Positions 50,295 to 58,360 of a stretch of DNA of 64,000 nucleotides are shown in pieces. The notes under the pieces are model-generated. The model saw only the letters and a list, made by a program, of their open reading frames with translations, was not told the origin of the DNA and made no database searches. Position 1 is the stretch's first letter, and every line of letters starts with the position of its first letter. This stretch comes from Sva-07 sp963710625. Its GTDB lineage: Bacteria; Actinomycetota; Acidimicrobiia; Acidimicrobiales; Ilumatobacteraceae. Made by a program: the position numbers and the translations under genes. The stretch covers positions 62,001-126,000 of the forward strand of contig CAVQBG010000003.1 in NCBI GenBank assembly GCA_963710625.1, written 5' to 3'.

Positions 50295-52607
50295 GTGAGC
50301 CATGGTGTTGCTGCGGCCATGCGCCGCGGGTTGTTGCCGTTCGTGGTCGTCGCGTTGGCCGCCGGGGTGGTCGCCTCGATCGTGGGCGAGGACGACATTG
50401 CTGTCGCGGTGTGGTCCGTCGCGTCCGGAGTCGTGGCGGTGGAGCTCGTCGTCGTGACAGTGGCGCGTCTACGAGAGGGTCGCGTCGCAGTGGACGTCGT
50501 CGCACTGGTCGCCTTGCTCGGAGCGATCGTGATGGGCGAGGCGCTCGCCGGGGTGATCTTGGCGCTGATGGTGGCCTCGGGAGATGCGCTCGAGCAGTAT
50601 GCGCATCGTCGGGCGCAGCGGTCGTTGTCGGAGTTGCTGTCGCTGGCTCCGAAGGTCGGCCATCGGTTGGTCGAGGGGTCGTTCGAGACGGTGCCGGTCG
50701 AGGAGATCGCCCCCGGGGAGGTGCTCCTGGTCAAGCCGGGCGAGGTCGTGCCGGTCGATGGCACCGTGCTGGAACCGGCGGTGCTGGACGAGTCGGTGCT
50801 GACCGGCGAGGCACAGTCGGTGCAGCGTGAGGTGGGGGAGTGGGCGCGCAGCGGTTCGGTGAACGCCGGCGGGGCCTTCCGGATGTCGGCCTCGGCGTCT
50901 GCGGACGAGAGTTCCTACGCGGGAATCGTCAGGCTCGTGCAGTCGGCCGGCGTCGGCCGGGCACCGTTCGTGCGGCTCGCGGACCGGTATGCGGTGATGT
51001 TCGTCCCGGCGGTGTTCCTGATCGCGGGCGCCACCTGGCTGGCGACGGGGGAGACGACGCGAGTGCTCGCCGTGCTGGTGGTCGCCACGCCGTGCCCACT
51101 CGTGCTCGCGGCCCCGGTCGCGGTGGTGTCCGGGATCGCCTGCGCGGCGCGCAACGGGGTCGTCGTCAAGGACGGCGCTGCACTGGAGGCGATGGGGCAG
51201 ACACGAACGGTGCTGCTGGACAAGACGGGCACGTTGACCGCTGGGCGCGCGCACCTCGTGGCCGTGGTGGCGTCGCCGGGCGGTGATCCGGCCGAGGTGC
51301 TCGCGTTGGCAGCATCGGTGGAGCAGGCGTCGCCACACGTGCTGGCTGCCGTGCTCGTGCGCGAGGCTCGTGACCGAGGGTTGGCGCTGGCCGAGCCCAC
51401 CACGGTGTTCGAGCAGCCGGGCAGTGGCGTGGGCGGCACCGTCAGGGGACATCAGGTGTGGGTGGGGGCACTCGCGACGGGCGACGTGGACGAGCGGGCG
51501 CCCTGGCTGAGAGCGGCCGAGCGTCGGGCACGGCGCGAGGGATGCGGTGCGACGGTCGTGATCGTCGACGACGAACCGGTCGGGCTGATCCTGTTCACCG
51601 ACGAGCTGCGCACCGACACGTCGGCGGCACTGCGAGCGCTGCGGCGGTCGGGTGTCGACCGGGTGGTGATGGTGACCGGCGATCGACTCGAGGTGGCCGA
51701 GCCGATCGGGACGTCGTTGGGTATCGACCAGGTCTACGCGGATCGGACACCGGCTGAGAAGCTCGACGTGGTGAGGTCCGAGTCGTCGAAGCGGTCGGGG
51801 ATCACCGTGATGGTCGGTGACGGTGTCAACGATGCGCCGGCGTTGGCGGCCGCTGATCTCGGGGTGGCGATGGGTGCCCGGGGTGCGACCGCGTCGTCGG
51901 AAGCTGCTGACGTGGTGTTGATCGTCGATCGGCTGGATCGGTTGGCGGCCGGTGTTGTCATCGCCAAGCGGGCACGGGCGATCGCGCGTCAGAGTGTGCT
52001 GCTCGGGATGAGTCTGTCGATGCTCGGCATGGGTGCCGCCGCGGTGGGACTGCTGGCACCTGTCGGCGGGGCGGTCGCACAGGAGGTGATCGACGTGTTG
52101 GCGATCGGCATGGCGTTGCGGGCGCTCCGCCCGCCGCGATCGTTGCGACACACCGGCTCGGTCCCCGATTCATGGAACCGCCAGCTCGCCGAGGGCCACG
52201 GACCGCTGAGGTCGGTGCTCGAAGACCTCCGGTCGGTCGCACTCGCCGTCGGCACCACCGACGAGGCGACCGCACTCGCCTCGCTGCGCGAGGTCGCGGA
52301 GCGCATCTCCGAGGAGGTCGTTCCGCACGAGCGCGAGGACGAGTCACTGGTGTACCCCGACGTCGCCGAGCGCCTCGGCGGCACCGATCCGCTGGCGCCG
52401 ATGAGCCGAACCCACCAGGAGATCTTCCATCTCGCCTCGCTGCTCGAACGGATCGTCGACGATGCCTCCGTCGACGGGTTCGAGGCCGAGGACCGCAGCG
52501 AAGCGCGCCGAATCCTCTACGCGCTCGACGCGATTCTCCGGTTGCACTTCGCCCAGGAGGAAGAGCTGCTCGCGAGCATTGCCCTCGACGGTCCGGGCCA
52601 CAGCTGA
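50295..52607 (+). CDS. P1B-type metal ATPase with C-terminal hemerythrin domain
   Basis: A 770-residue membrane pump. Two N-terminal helices are followed by the actuator domain (DESVLTGEAQSV), the transport motif VVATPCPLVLAAPVAV (TPC), phosphorylation motif LLDKTGTLTAGRA, and the hinge VMVGDGVNDAPALAAADLGV. From about residue 620 comes a hemerythrin-like four-helix region with VVPHEREDESLVYP, SRTHQEIFHL and LRLHFAQEEEL, supplying the diiron His/Glu set. TPC plus a hemerythrin tail are the marks of the P1B-5 group, implicated in iron or nickel transport with possible O2 or redox sensing. No N-terminal metal-binding domain. GTG 50295 or ATG 50319 may be the start. Confidence 0.9.
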   Translation: MSHGVAAAMRRGLLPFVVVALAAGVVASIVGEDDIAVAVWSVASGVVAVELVVVTVARLREGRVAVDVVALVALLGAIVMGEALAGVILALMVASGDALEQYAHRRAQRSLSELLSLAPKVGHRLVEGSFETVPVEEIAPGEVLLVKPGEVVPVDGTVLEPAVLDESVLTGEAQSVQREVGEWARSGSVNAGGAFRMSASASADESSYAGIVRLVQSAGVGRAPFVRLADRYAVMFVPAVFLIAGATWLATGETTRVLAVLVVATPCPLVLAAPVAVVSGIACAARNGVVVKDGAALEAMGQTRTVLLDKTGTLTAGRAHLVAVVASPGGDPAEVLALAASVEQASPHVLAAVLVREARDRGLALAEPTTVFEQPGSGVGGTVRGHQVWVGALATGDVDERAPWLRAAERRARREGCGATVVIVDDEPVGLILFTDELRTDTSAALRALRRSGVDRVVMVTGDRLEVAEPIGTSLGIDQVYADRTPAEKLDVVRSESSKRSGITVMVGDGVNDAPALAAADLGVAMGARGATASSEAADVVLIVDRLDRLAAGVVIAKRARAIARQSVLLGMSLSMLGMGAAAVGLLAPVGGAVAQEVIDVLAIGMALRALRPPRSLRHTGSVPDSWNRQLAEGHGPLRSVLEDLRSVALAVGTTDEATALASLREVAERISEEVVPHEREDESLVYPDVAERLGGTDPLAPMSRTHQEIFHLASLLERIVDDASVDGFEAEDRSEARRILYALDAILRLHFAQEEELLASIALDGPGHS

Positions 52608-52619
52608 ACGAGCTGCGGA

Positions 52620-55100
52620 TCACTCGACCACGCGGAGCGTTCCGGGGAGGTTCATCCGCTGGAGCCGTCGGGCGAGGAGGAGGGGCGTCGCAGCGACGGA
52701 CGCGATGCCGACGATCGCAGCGATGACGATCGTCGTCGGCGAGACGTAGACGTCGATCCCGACGTCGGGGAGCGTGGTGGAGGCCAAGGAGTCCAGCATC
52801 CACCGGAGGAACACGACGCCGCCGAGGAGTCCGAGGATGGTGGCGATGACTCCGACGATCACGCTCTCCTTGATGACGACACCGAGCACGGTGCGGGTGG
52901 GGAGTCCGAAGGCGCGCATGGTGGCGTGCTCGCGTCGTCGTTCTTCGACGGTGATGCGGGTGGCGTTGAACGCAATCAGGAGCGCGAGGATCAGCACCGC
53001 GCCTGCGGTGACGAAGAGGAAGCTGACGAACTGGTCGAGCGCTTCGTCGATCGCCTCACTGATGCGGGCGACCGGTTGGCTCGAGGTCACGCCGGGGAGC
53101 CCGAACACTGCGCGCTGGACGTCCGACCGGGTGGCGCCGTCGGCCGGATACGCCTGCACGACGTTCACGAGATCCCGGAGGCCGAACTGCGCTGCGTCGG
53201 TGATGTCCAAGAAGGCGAACGTCCGGATCGGGTTGGCGTGGATGCCGGCGACGACCATCGGGGTCTCGGCGATCGAGAAGCCGCCGGTGTCGGTCCGGAT
53301 CGGATGACGCAACACGATGGTGTCGCCCACCTGCGCTCCCAGATCGCCGGCGGCCTTGCGTGCCAGCAGGATGTCGGGGCTGTCCCCGCCGGTCGCCGCC
53401 GCGCCATCTTCGATGCTCGGTGTCCACACCGCCGCGTCGAGATCGACGAACTCGATGAGCAGGTCGATGTTGCCGTCCGCTTCGGGGGCGAGCGCCGTGG
53501 CGGGCAGACGCAGTCCTGCGTCGATCCGGCCCACGGGGGCAGCGTCGGAGATCCCGGCAACGACCGGGGAGCCGACGGGGTGGAACGTGTCGAGTTGGAC
53601 GACGACACGGTCCGCGTTGCCCTTGGTGAATTCGTCGTTTGCCCGGTCGAGCGTGCGGCCGAAGCTGTCGAGCATGCCGAGCACGGCCACGAGCGCCGTG
53701 ATCGCGGCGGCGACGCCGATGGCGGTCAGTGCCGTTCGGCGCGGGGTGCGCAGTACGTTGCGGATCGGCATCTGGGTCATGGTCGAACCGGGAAGTCGCA
53801 GCCGGCCGGTCCAGCCCGTCAGGCGGCTGGACCGGGCTGTGAGGTGTCCGGTTCGGATGGCCTCGATCGGCTCGACGCGCAGGGCCCGCCAGACAGGGAC
53901 GGCGCTGGCGACGATCGGGATCGCAACTCCCAACGCGGCGGCTCGCAAGTAGATGTCGTACTGAAACGGTGTCCGGTGGTCCGGGAGCGGGAGGAACGAC
54001 TCGAGCAGGTTCCCGAAGGCCTTGCCGACGAGAACGCCGACGGCGAGGCCGGCGATTGTGCCCAGTACGGCGACCTGGACGCCGATCAGCATCGGACGGA
54101 CAGCGAGTTGCCGGCGGGGCAGGCCGAGCGCCATACCGATGCCGATCTCGCGTCGTTGGGCCTCGACGATCCGGTTGATCAGGTTGAACGCGGCGAGCGC
54201 AGCGGCGAAGAGGACCAGTGCCGACAGCGCATTCCAGAAGCGCTGGTCGTTGTCGATGTCCTCGTACAGCACCCGCACGGCATCGGCGTCGTCGCGGGTC
54301 GAGACGGTGGCGCCGACGCCGAGATCGGACATCACCGTCGTGAGCTGCTGCTCGACGAGGTCGCGGTCAGCGCCGCCGACCAGGGTCATCACTGCGTCGT
54401 TGACCATGCCGTCGTGGCCGCTGATGTCCTGGACTGCCGCCAACGGGAGGTAGACGATCGCCAGCTCGCCGGCCGCGAAGATCGTTCCTTCGGGGCCTTC
54501 GTAGAAGAAGTCCTCGGGTGTGACCCCGAGCCCGGTGTACGTGACGGAGCGGCCCCCGGCCACCAGGATCGTCCCTTCGGTCGGCAGGCCGTGCTGGTCG
54601 GCGAACTTTGCTTCGAGCACCGCGCTCGGATCGGTCGAGTCAGGCCGGGGCGCAGTGCCGTCGCGTACCCAGACGTCGTCGACGGGCTGCGTCGACCCGA
54701 ACGTCATGCCCACCAGCCGAGCTGGGACCAACACCGATTCGGATCCGTCCACGACGCCGGTGTCGACCTGGCTGTCGACGACGAGACGCTCCGTGGCCGC
54801 GCTCACCGACCCGGTGTCGTCGATCGATGCGATCGCTCCGAGGAGTTCGCCCTGCTCGATGAACGTTCCAGGGCTGAGCGTCACGCGGAGGTCATGCATC
54901 GCCAACGCAGCGAAGCTGGCATCGTTGGACTGCCGACGCCACTCGCCGGTGCTGCCCAGGCCCGCGTACACCCCGGTGCCGATCGCCAGGACCAGCGCGA
55001 TCGCGACCACGGCGATCCAGTGCGCCCGGAAGTCGCGCCACGACCAACGCAGCCACCAACCCAGCCAGTGGCTGCTGGGTGGTCGCGTCGCTGTCACCAT
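52620..55100 (-). CDS. FtsX-type ABC transporter permease
   Basis: An 826-residue permease with two FtsX cores. Helix 1 is near residues 27-47 (WIAVVAIALVLAIGTGVYAG), a large outer domain follows, then three helices including QRREIGIGMALGLPRRQLAV, a second unit starting RNVLRTPRRTALTAIGVAAA, another outer domain and final helices around RREHATMRAFGLPTRTVLGV. Such proteins work in lipoprotein or lipid release or as mechanotransmitters. Its start overlaps the stop of the ATPase subunit gene by seven bases. Confidence 0.92.
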   Translation of the reverse strand: MVTATRPPSSHWLGWWLRWSWRDFRAHWIAVVAIALVLAIGTGVYAGLGSTGEWRRQSNDASFAALAMHDLRVTLSPGTFIEQGELLGAIASIDDTGSVSAATERLVVDSQVDTGVVDGSESVLVPARLVGMTFGSTQPVDDVWVRDGTAPRPDSTDPSAVLEAKFADQHGLPTEGTILVAGGRSVTYTGLGVTPEDFFYEGPEGTIFAAGELAIVYLPLAAVQDISGHDGMVNDAVMTLVGGADRDLVEQQLTTVMSDLGVGATVSTRDDADAVRVLYEDIDNDQRFWNALSALVLFAAALAAFNLINRIVEAQRREIGIGMALGLPRRQLAVRPMLIGVQVAVLGTIAGLAVGVLVGKAFGNLLESFLPLPDHRTPFQYDIYLRAAALGVAIPIVASAVPVWRALRVEPIEAIRTGHLTARSSRLTGWTGRLRLPGSTMTQMPIRNVLRTPRRTALTAIGVAAAITALVAVLGMLDSFGRTLDRANDEFTKGNADRVVVQLDTFHPVGSPVVAGISDAAPVGRIDAGLRLPATALAPEADGNIDLLIEFVDLDAAVWTPSIEDGAAATGGDSPDILLARKAAGDLGAQVGDTIVLRHPIRTDTGGFSIAETPMVVAGIHANPIRTFAFLDITDAAQFGLRDLVNVVQAYPADGATRSDVQRAVFGLPGVTSSQPVARISEAIDEALDQFVSFLFVTAGAVLILALLIAFNATRITVEERRREHATMRAFGLPTRTVLGVVIKESVIVGVIATILGLLGGVVFLRWMLDSLASTTLPDVGIDVYVSPTTIVIAAIVGIASVAATPLLLARRLQRMNLPGTLRVVE

Positions 55101-55855
55101 TGCAGATCACCGATGTCGGCCTTGCCGCCAGCCGGTGCACCATCGGACACGATCCGGCCGCTCGACAACTCGATCACCCGGTCGGCAACACGGGCGATCT
55201 CACGGTTGTGCGTCACGACGAGCACGGTCATCCCCGCCCGTGCCTGCTCTTCGAGCACGCCGAGAATCTGAACACCCGTGCGGAAGTCGAGCTCACCGGT
55301 CGGTTCGTCGGCGAGCAGGATCGGATTGCCGGTCGCCAACGCGCGGGCGATCGCGACGCGTTGCTGCTCGCCGCCGGACAACTGGTGCGGGAAGTGACGC
55401 TGGCGCTCAGCGAGCCCGACCTGCGCCAATGCCTGCTGGGTCCGCTCGGCGGCGTCTGGTGCGCGTGCTGCGTCGGCACCGAAACGCACGTTCTCCAGCG
55501 CGGTGAGCGCCGGAAACAGATTGAACGTCTGGAAGACGAAGCTCACCCGCTGGCGTCGGAGCATCGCCCGGTCCGCCTGCGAAGCCTCGGTGACATCGAC
55601 GCCGGCCACCCGCACCGATCCCGACGTCGGCGTGTCCAACGCTCCGATCATGTTCAGCAGCGTCGTCTTGCCACAACCCGACGGTCCGACGATCGCGACG
55701 AAGGCAGCCTCGTCCACATGCAGGTTGATGCCGTCGAGGGCGGTGACGTCGACATCGCCGACCCGGTATCGCTTGGTGAGGTCGTCCAGGTCGATGCGGG
55801 TTCCTTCGTGGCCCACCCGTGCATCGATTGCACCACTTGCCACGTCCTGGTTCAT
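55094..55855 (-). CDS. ABC transporter ATP-binding protein (LolD/MacB-like)
   Basis: A 253-residue ATPase with Walker A GPSGCGKTTLL, Q-loop FVFQTFNLFPALTALENV, signature LSGGEQQRVAIARAL, Walker B ILLADEPTGELD and the H-loop VVTHNREIA. The N-terminal IDLDDLTKRYRVGDVDVTAL and length fit the LolD/MacB group that pairs with FtsX permeases. ATG 55855 gives a modest N-terminal extension. Partner of the downstream permease. Confidence 0.95.
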   Translation of the reverse strand: MNQDVASGAIDARVGHEGTRIDLDDLTKRYRVGDVDVTALDGINLHVDEAAFVAIVGPSGCGKTTLLNMIGALDTPTSGSVRVAGVDVTEASQADRAMLRRQRVSFVFQTFNLFPALTALENVRFGADAARAPDAAERTQQALAQVGLAERQRHFPHQLSGGEQQRVAIARALATGNPILLADEPTGELDFRTGVQILGVLEEQARAGMTVLVVTHNREIARVADRVIELSSGRIVSDGAPAGGKADIGDLQW

Positions 55856-55937
55856 GCTTCCACGGTCAGTTGACTTCACGTCCGGGACAAGAGCACAAGG
55901 TCCGCGGCATGCCCGATCAGGAACCTGTGCACGCACG

Positions 55938-55996
55938 CCCGGCTCAGGAATCCCTCCGGCGGCTCGAAGACCAGGCCCTCGGGGTCGACCGGTGGT
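55938..55996 (-). pseudogene. fossil fragment of a tyrosine integrase gene
   Basis: On the minus strand it reads PPVDPEGLVFEPPEGF, against PPVDPEGLVFESPEGF in the integrase at 48.8-49.9 kb. DNA alignment to 49041-49098 shows only a few mismatches over about 58 bp. No other part of the gene remains. Confidence 0.85.
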
Positions 55997-56058
55997 GCTG
56001 ACCGTGAGCATGTTCATGGTCTTGTCGAGTGTGTTCATGTCCGACCGTTGGCGGAGCG

Positions 56059-56751
56059 ATGAGCTCGTCTAGGCCGCTACAACGATTCGATCATCACCCC
56101 GTGCTGCTGGTCGGACTGGCGGCGCTCGTCGGCGCGATCCCCCTGCGTCGGCTCGCTGTGGTGTCGGCGGCGGCGACGGCGACGATCGGCACCGTGCTGC
56201 TGCTGTGGAGCCTTCGCAGCGAGGTGCTGTCGGAGAGCAACGGCCTCGAACCGATGATTCTCGGGCTGCAGCCCTTCGCCACCTCCACCACGTCGATCGA
56301 CGTGGTTCGGATCAGCGTGTGGGCGTCGCTGGTCGCACTCGCGCTGGCCGCGGTCTCGATCGGCGCGTGTCGACGGCGTGTCGCGCCGATCGCGCTCGCG
56401 ACTCTCCTCACCTCGTCGGCGTGGGTTGGTCGCGTGCGGCGACGATCGTCGATCGCACGTGGGACGACTCGGGTGACCTCGAGCGCGGTCGAGGAGATCA
56501 GGGATCTCGTCGACGGCGTCGATGTCGATTTCGCGCTTCCCGCCGCCAGCAACTCGACCGACCGGATGATGCCGTACCAGTTCCACCTCCCCTACACGGA
56601 GTTCACCGTGGTTGACGACGCTCTCGTCGGCACCTCGCCGATCGTGTTCGCCCGCGTCGGCACTCGAGGCGACGAACCCGAACTCAGCGATGCGGGAGCG
56701 ACGCTGGTCTGGCGCGATCCCCGGGGCCGCCACGCCCTCTGGGAACGGTGA
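56059..56751 (+). CDS. membrane protein, possibly a truncated larger protein
   Basis: A 230-residue product from ATG 56059 with ggag five bases upstream. It has three hydrophobic helices (about 18-35, 38-53, 90-110) and a C-terminal soluble part (FALPAASNSTDRMMPYQFHL, PYTEFTVVDDALVG). It sits at the eroded island boundary, so it may be the C-terminal remainder of a larger membrane protein. No family recognised. Converges on the holin-family gene with no spacer. Confidence 0.55.
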   Translation: MSSSRPLQRFDHHPVLLVGLAALVGAIPLRRLAVVSAAATATIGTVLLLWSLRSEVLSESNGLEPMILGLQPFATSTTSIDVVRISVWASLVALALAAVSIGACRRRVAPIALATLLTSSAWVGRVRRRSSIARGTTRVTSSAVEEIRDLVDGVDVDFALPAASNSTDRMMPYQFHLPYTEFTVVDDALVGTSPIVFARVGTRGDEPELSDAGATLVWRDPRGRHALWER

Positions 56752-57135
56752 TCACTTGTTGTTGTCGCGGGCTTCCTTGAGCAGGAAGACCGGCAGGAGC
56801 CACGCCGCGATCATCGTGAAGAACCAGACGATGACGGTGGCGAAGATCCATGTGCTCACACCGTCGATCGAGAGGCCGTCGGTCACCAGTGCGGTGACCA
56901 CGAGCGACAGGAACGTCGTGACGAGTGCGCTGCTGCCCTGCAACGCCGGAGCGTTCTGCACGGCCATCTTCGTGATCAGCGGCTGCAGCACGGCGGTGAG
57001 GACCGTGAAGACCACCACGGCGATCACGAATCCCGAGGCGCTCAGGCTCATGTCGGCGAGGATCAGTGACGCGACCCAGAGCCCGAGTGCATTTCCGAGC
57101 AGTGAGATGACGATTCGAAGGAGAAGGCGGATCAT
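56752..57135 (-). CDS. phage holin family 4-like membrane protein
   Basis: A 127-residue protein with four hydrophobic helices (RLLLRIVISLLGNALGLWVA, SGFVIAVVVFTVLTAVLQPL, LVTTFLSLVVTALVTDGLSI, IFATVIVWFFTMIAAWLLPV). This is the pattern of the YvlD/phage-holin-4 family, common in actinobacterial chromosomes and not evidence for a prophage. Function unknown. Confidence 0.8.
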   Translation of the reverse strand: MIRLLLRIVISLLGNALGLWVASLILADMSLSASGFVIAVVVFTVLTAVLQPLITKMAVQNAPALQGSSALVTTFLSLVVTALVTDGLSIDGVSTWIFATVIVWFFTMIAAWLLPVFLLKEARDNNK

Positions 57136-57259
57136 GAGGTCCTCACAGGGGTAGTCGGATGGCGACGCACATCATGGCGCATCGGCCGCGGCGCGACGAT
57201 CATTTCCGTTCGGTGCCGTCCCCCGGCGGCCGAGGCTGGCACGACTAGTGTCGGCCCCG

Positions 57260-57742
57260 ATGGAACGCCTCTGCGAACGGCCTGGATGTTCCGATCCCGC
57301 ATCGGTCGCGTACGGAATGCGGGCCGAGGACCTGGTGTTCTGGCTCGATGGGTATCCCGAGAGCGTCGACGGCGACGTCGGGGTGCTGTGTCGTCGGCAC
57401 GCCGACTCGATGGTCGTACCGCGTGGCTGGACGCTCGACGATCTCCGCGACCCCGACCTCCATCTCTTTCGACCGCCAGCGCCGATCCCGTCCACCCGCG
57501 TCCGACGCGGTCGCCTGCCGCGCCCGACCGTCGTCGGTGAACAGCTCGAACTCGACGACACGGCCGAGTTCTCGATGCCGTTCGTCGGTGCCCCGACACG
57601 ATCGGTCGAGGACGATCACGTCGGGGAGTCGGGGCCGTGGACGCCGGAGTTCGACGAGGCGGACGACCTGAACGGGTTGTTGAGTGCACGGAGCCCGCTG
57701 TTGTCACGTGCGTTCCGGACTGCCGACCGTCCTGACGGATGA
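57260..57742 (+). CDS. DUF3499-like protein
   Basis: About 160 residues. The first half has ERLCERPGCSDPASVAYGMR and VDGDVGVLCRRHADSMVVPR then GWTLDDLRD, the cysteine-histidine pattern of the actinobacterial DUF3499 family (CxxPGC ... C..H). The second half is acidic and variable. ATG 57260 is used; a GTG four codons earlier (57248) is possible. Role unknown. Confidence 0.75.
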   Translation: MERLCERPGCSDPASVAYGMRAEDLVFWLDGYPESVDGDVGVLCRRHADSMVVPRGWTLDDLRDPDLHLFRPPAPIPSTRVRRGRLPRPTVVGEQLELDDTAEFSMPFVGAPTRSVEDDHVGESGPWTPEFDEADDLNGLLSARSPLLSRAFRTADRPDG

Positions 57743-57759
57743 TCGAGCCGCGCTGAACC

Positions 57760-58221
57760 ATGGAGATCGAACGATCGATCGTGCTCGAGGCCCCCGCGGA
57801 TGCCGTCTTCGCGTTGGTCGACGACCTGGACCGGTACCCCCAGTGGATGCAACTCGTCCACGATGTCGCTGCCGCCGCTCCGACCGCCGACGACCAGCCG
57901 GCCTGGGAAGTCGAGCTGCGGGCCCAGGTCGGCCCGTTCGCCCGTTCGAAGCGACTCCGCATGGTCCGAACCGTGCACGAACCGACATCGGCCGTCGTGT
58001 TCGAGCGCAACGAGGTCGACGGGCGCCGGCACTCGCCGTGGGTGCTCCGGTGCGCCATCGTGCCCGACGCCGGTGATGGCGTGCGGTTGACGATGACCCT
58101 CGTCTACGGCGGCAACCTCTGGACCGGGGCGGTGCTGCAGCGGGTGCTCGACGATCACGTCGAGCGAGGTGCCGTCGAGCTCTCCGAGCTGCTCGTCGGC
58201 CGCAGTCGACCCGTCGAGTGA
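57760..58221 (+). CDS. SRPBCC-fold (START/polyketide cyclase-like) protein
   Basis: A 153-residue lipid-binding-fold protein. MEIERSIVLEAPADAVFALV, DDLDRYPQWMQLVHDV and the helical C-terminus VLQRVLDDHVERGAVELSEL are typical of the SRPBCC superfamily. It probably binds a hydrophobic ligand; function unknown. It starts 17 bp after the DUF3499-like stop and may share its transcript. Confidence 0.87.
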   Translation: MEIERSIVLEAPADAVFALVDDLDRYPQWMQLVHDVAAAAPTADDQPAWEVELRAQVGPFARSKRLRMVRTVHEPTSAVVFERNEVDGRRHSPWVLRCAIVPDAGDGVRLTMTLVYGGNLWTGAVLQRVLDDHVERGAVELSELLVGRSRPVE

Positions 58222-58360
58222 CGCACGCCGACCGAGGTGATCGGTCGGGAGCCGCTGGATTCGTTCAAGTTCACGACCGCGCGAGCCGACAAGGAGGTGT
58301 CGACGTCGACGTGTTTTCGGCGTCGTCCACCGTCGGGCAGCTGCCCGTTCGGGAACCGAC

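Larger units (their letters stand above)
50077..55996. mobile_element. second, degenerate island in tandem (about 5.9 kb)
   Basis: Starts at the partial tRNA copy. Its first bases (50089-50196) align without gaps to 30953-31060, the left end of the first island, at 84 of 108 positions. It ends with a fossil of an integrase related to that of the first island (55938-55996). Between them are a metal ATPase and an ABC transporter. No third copy of the att core was found on the right, so that end has eroded. Confidence 0.65.

Noticed and set aside
52926..55271. 781-codon plus-strand frame across the ABC permease
   Set aside because: Antisense shadow rich in Asp, Arg and Gly; the permease on the other strand has clear helices and FtsX signatures.
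56000..56100. Third att core at the right end of the second island
   Set aside because: No stretch resembling the tRNA-Val 3' end was found; the boundary is inferred only from the integrase fossil.
56752..57135. Prophage indicated by a holin-family gene
   Set aside because: The family is a common chromosomal membrane protein in actinobacteria, and no phage structural or lysis genes are nearby.
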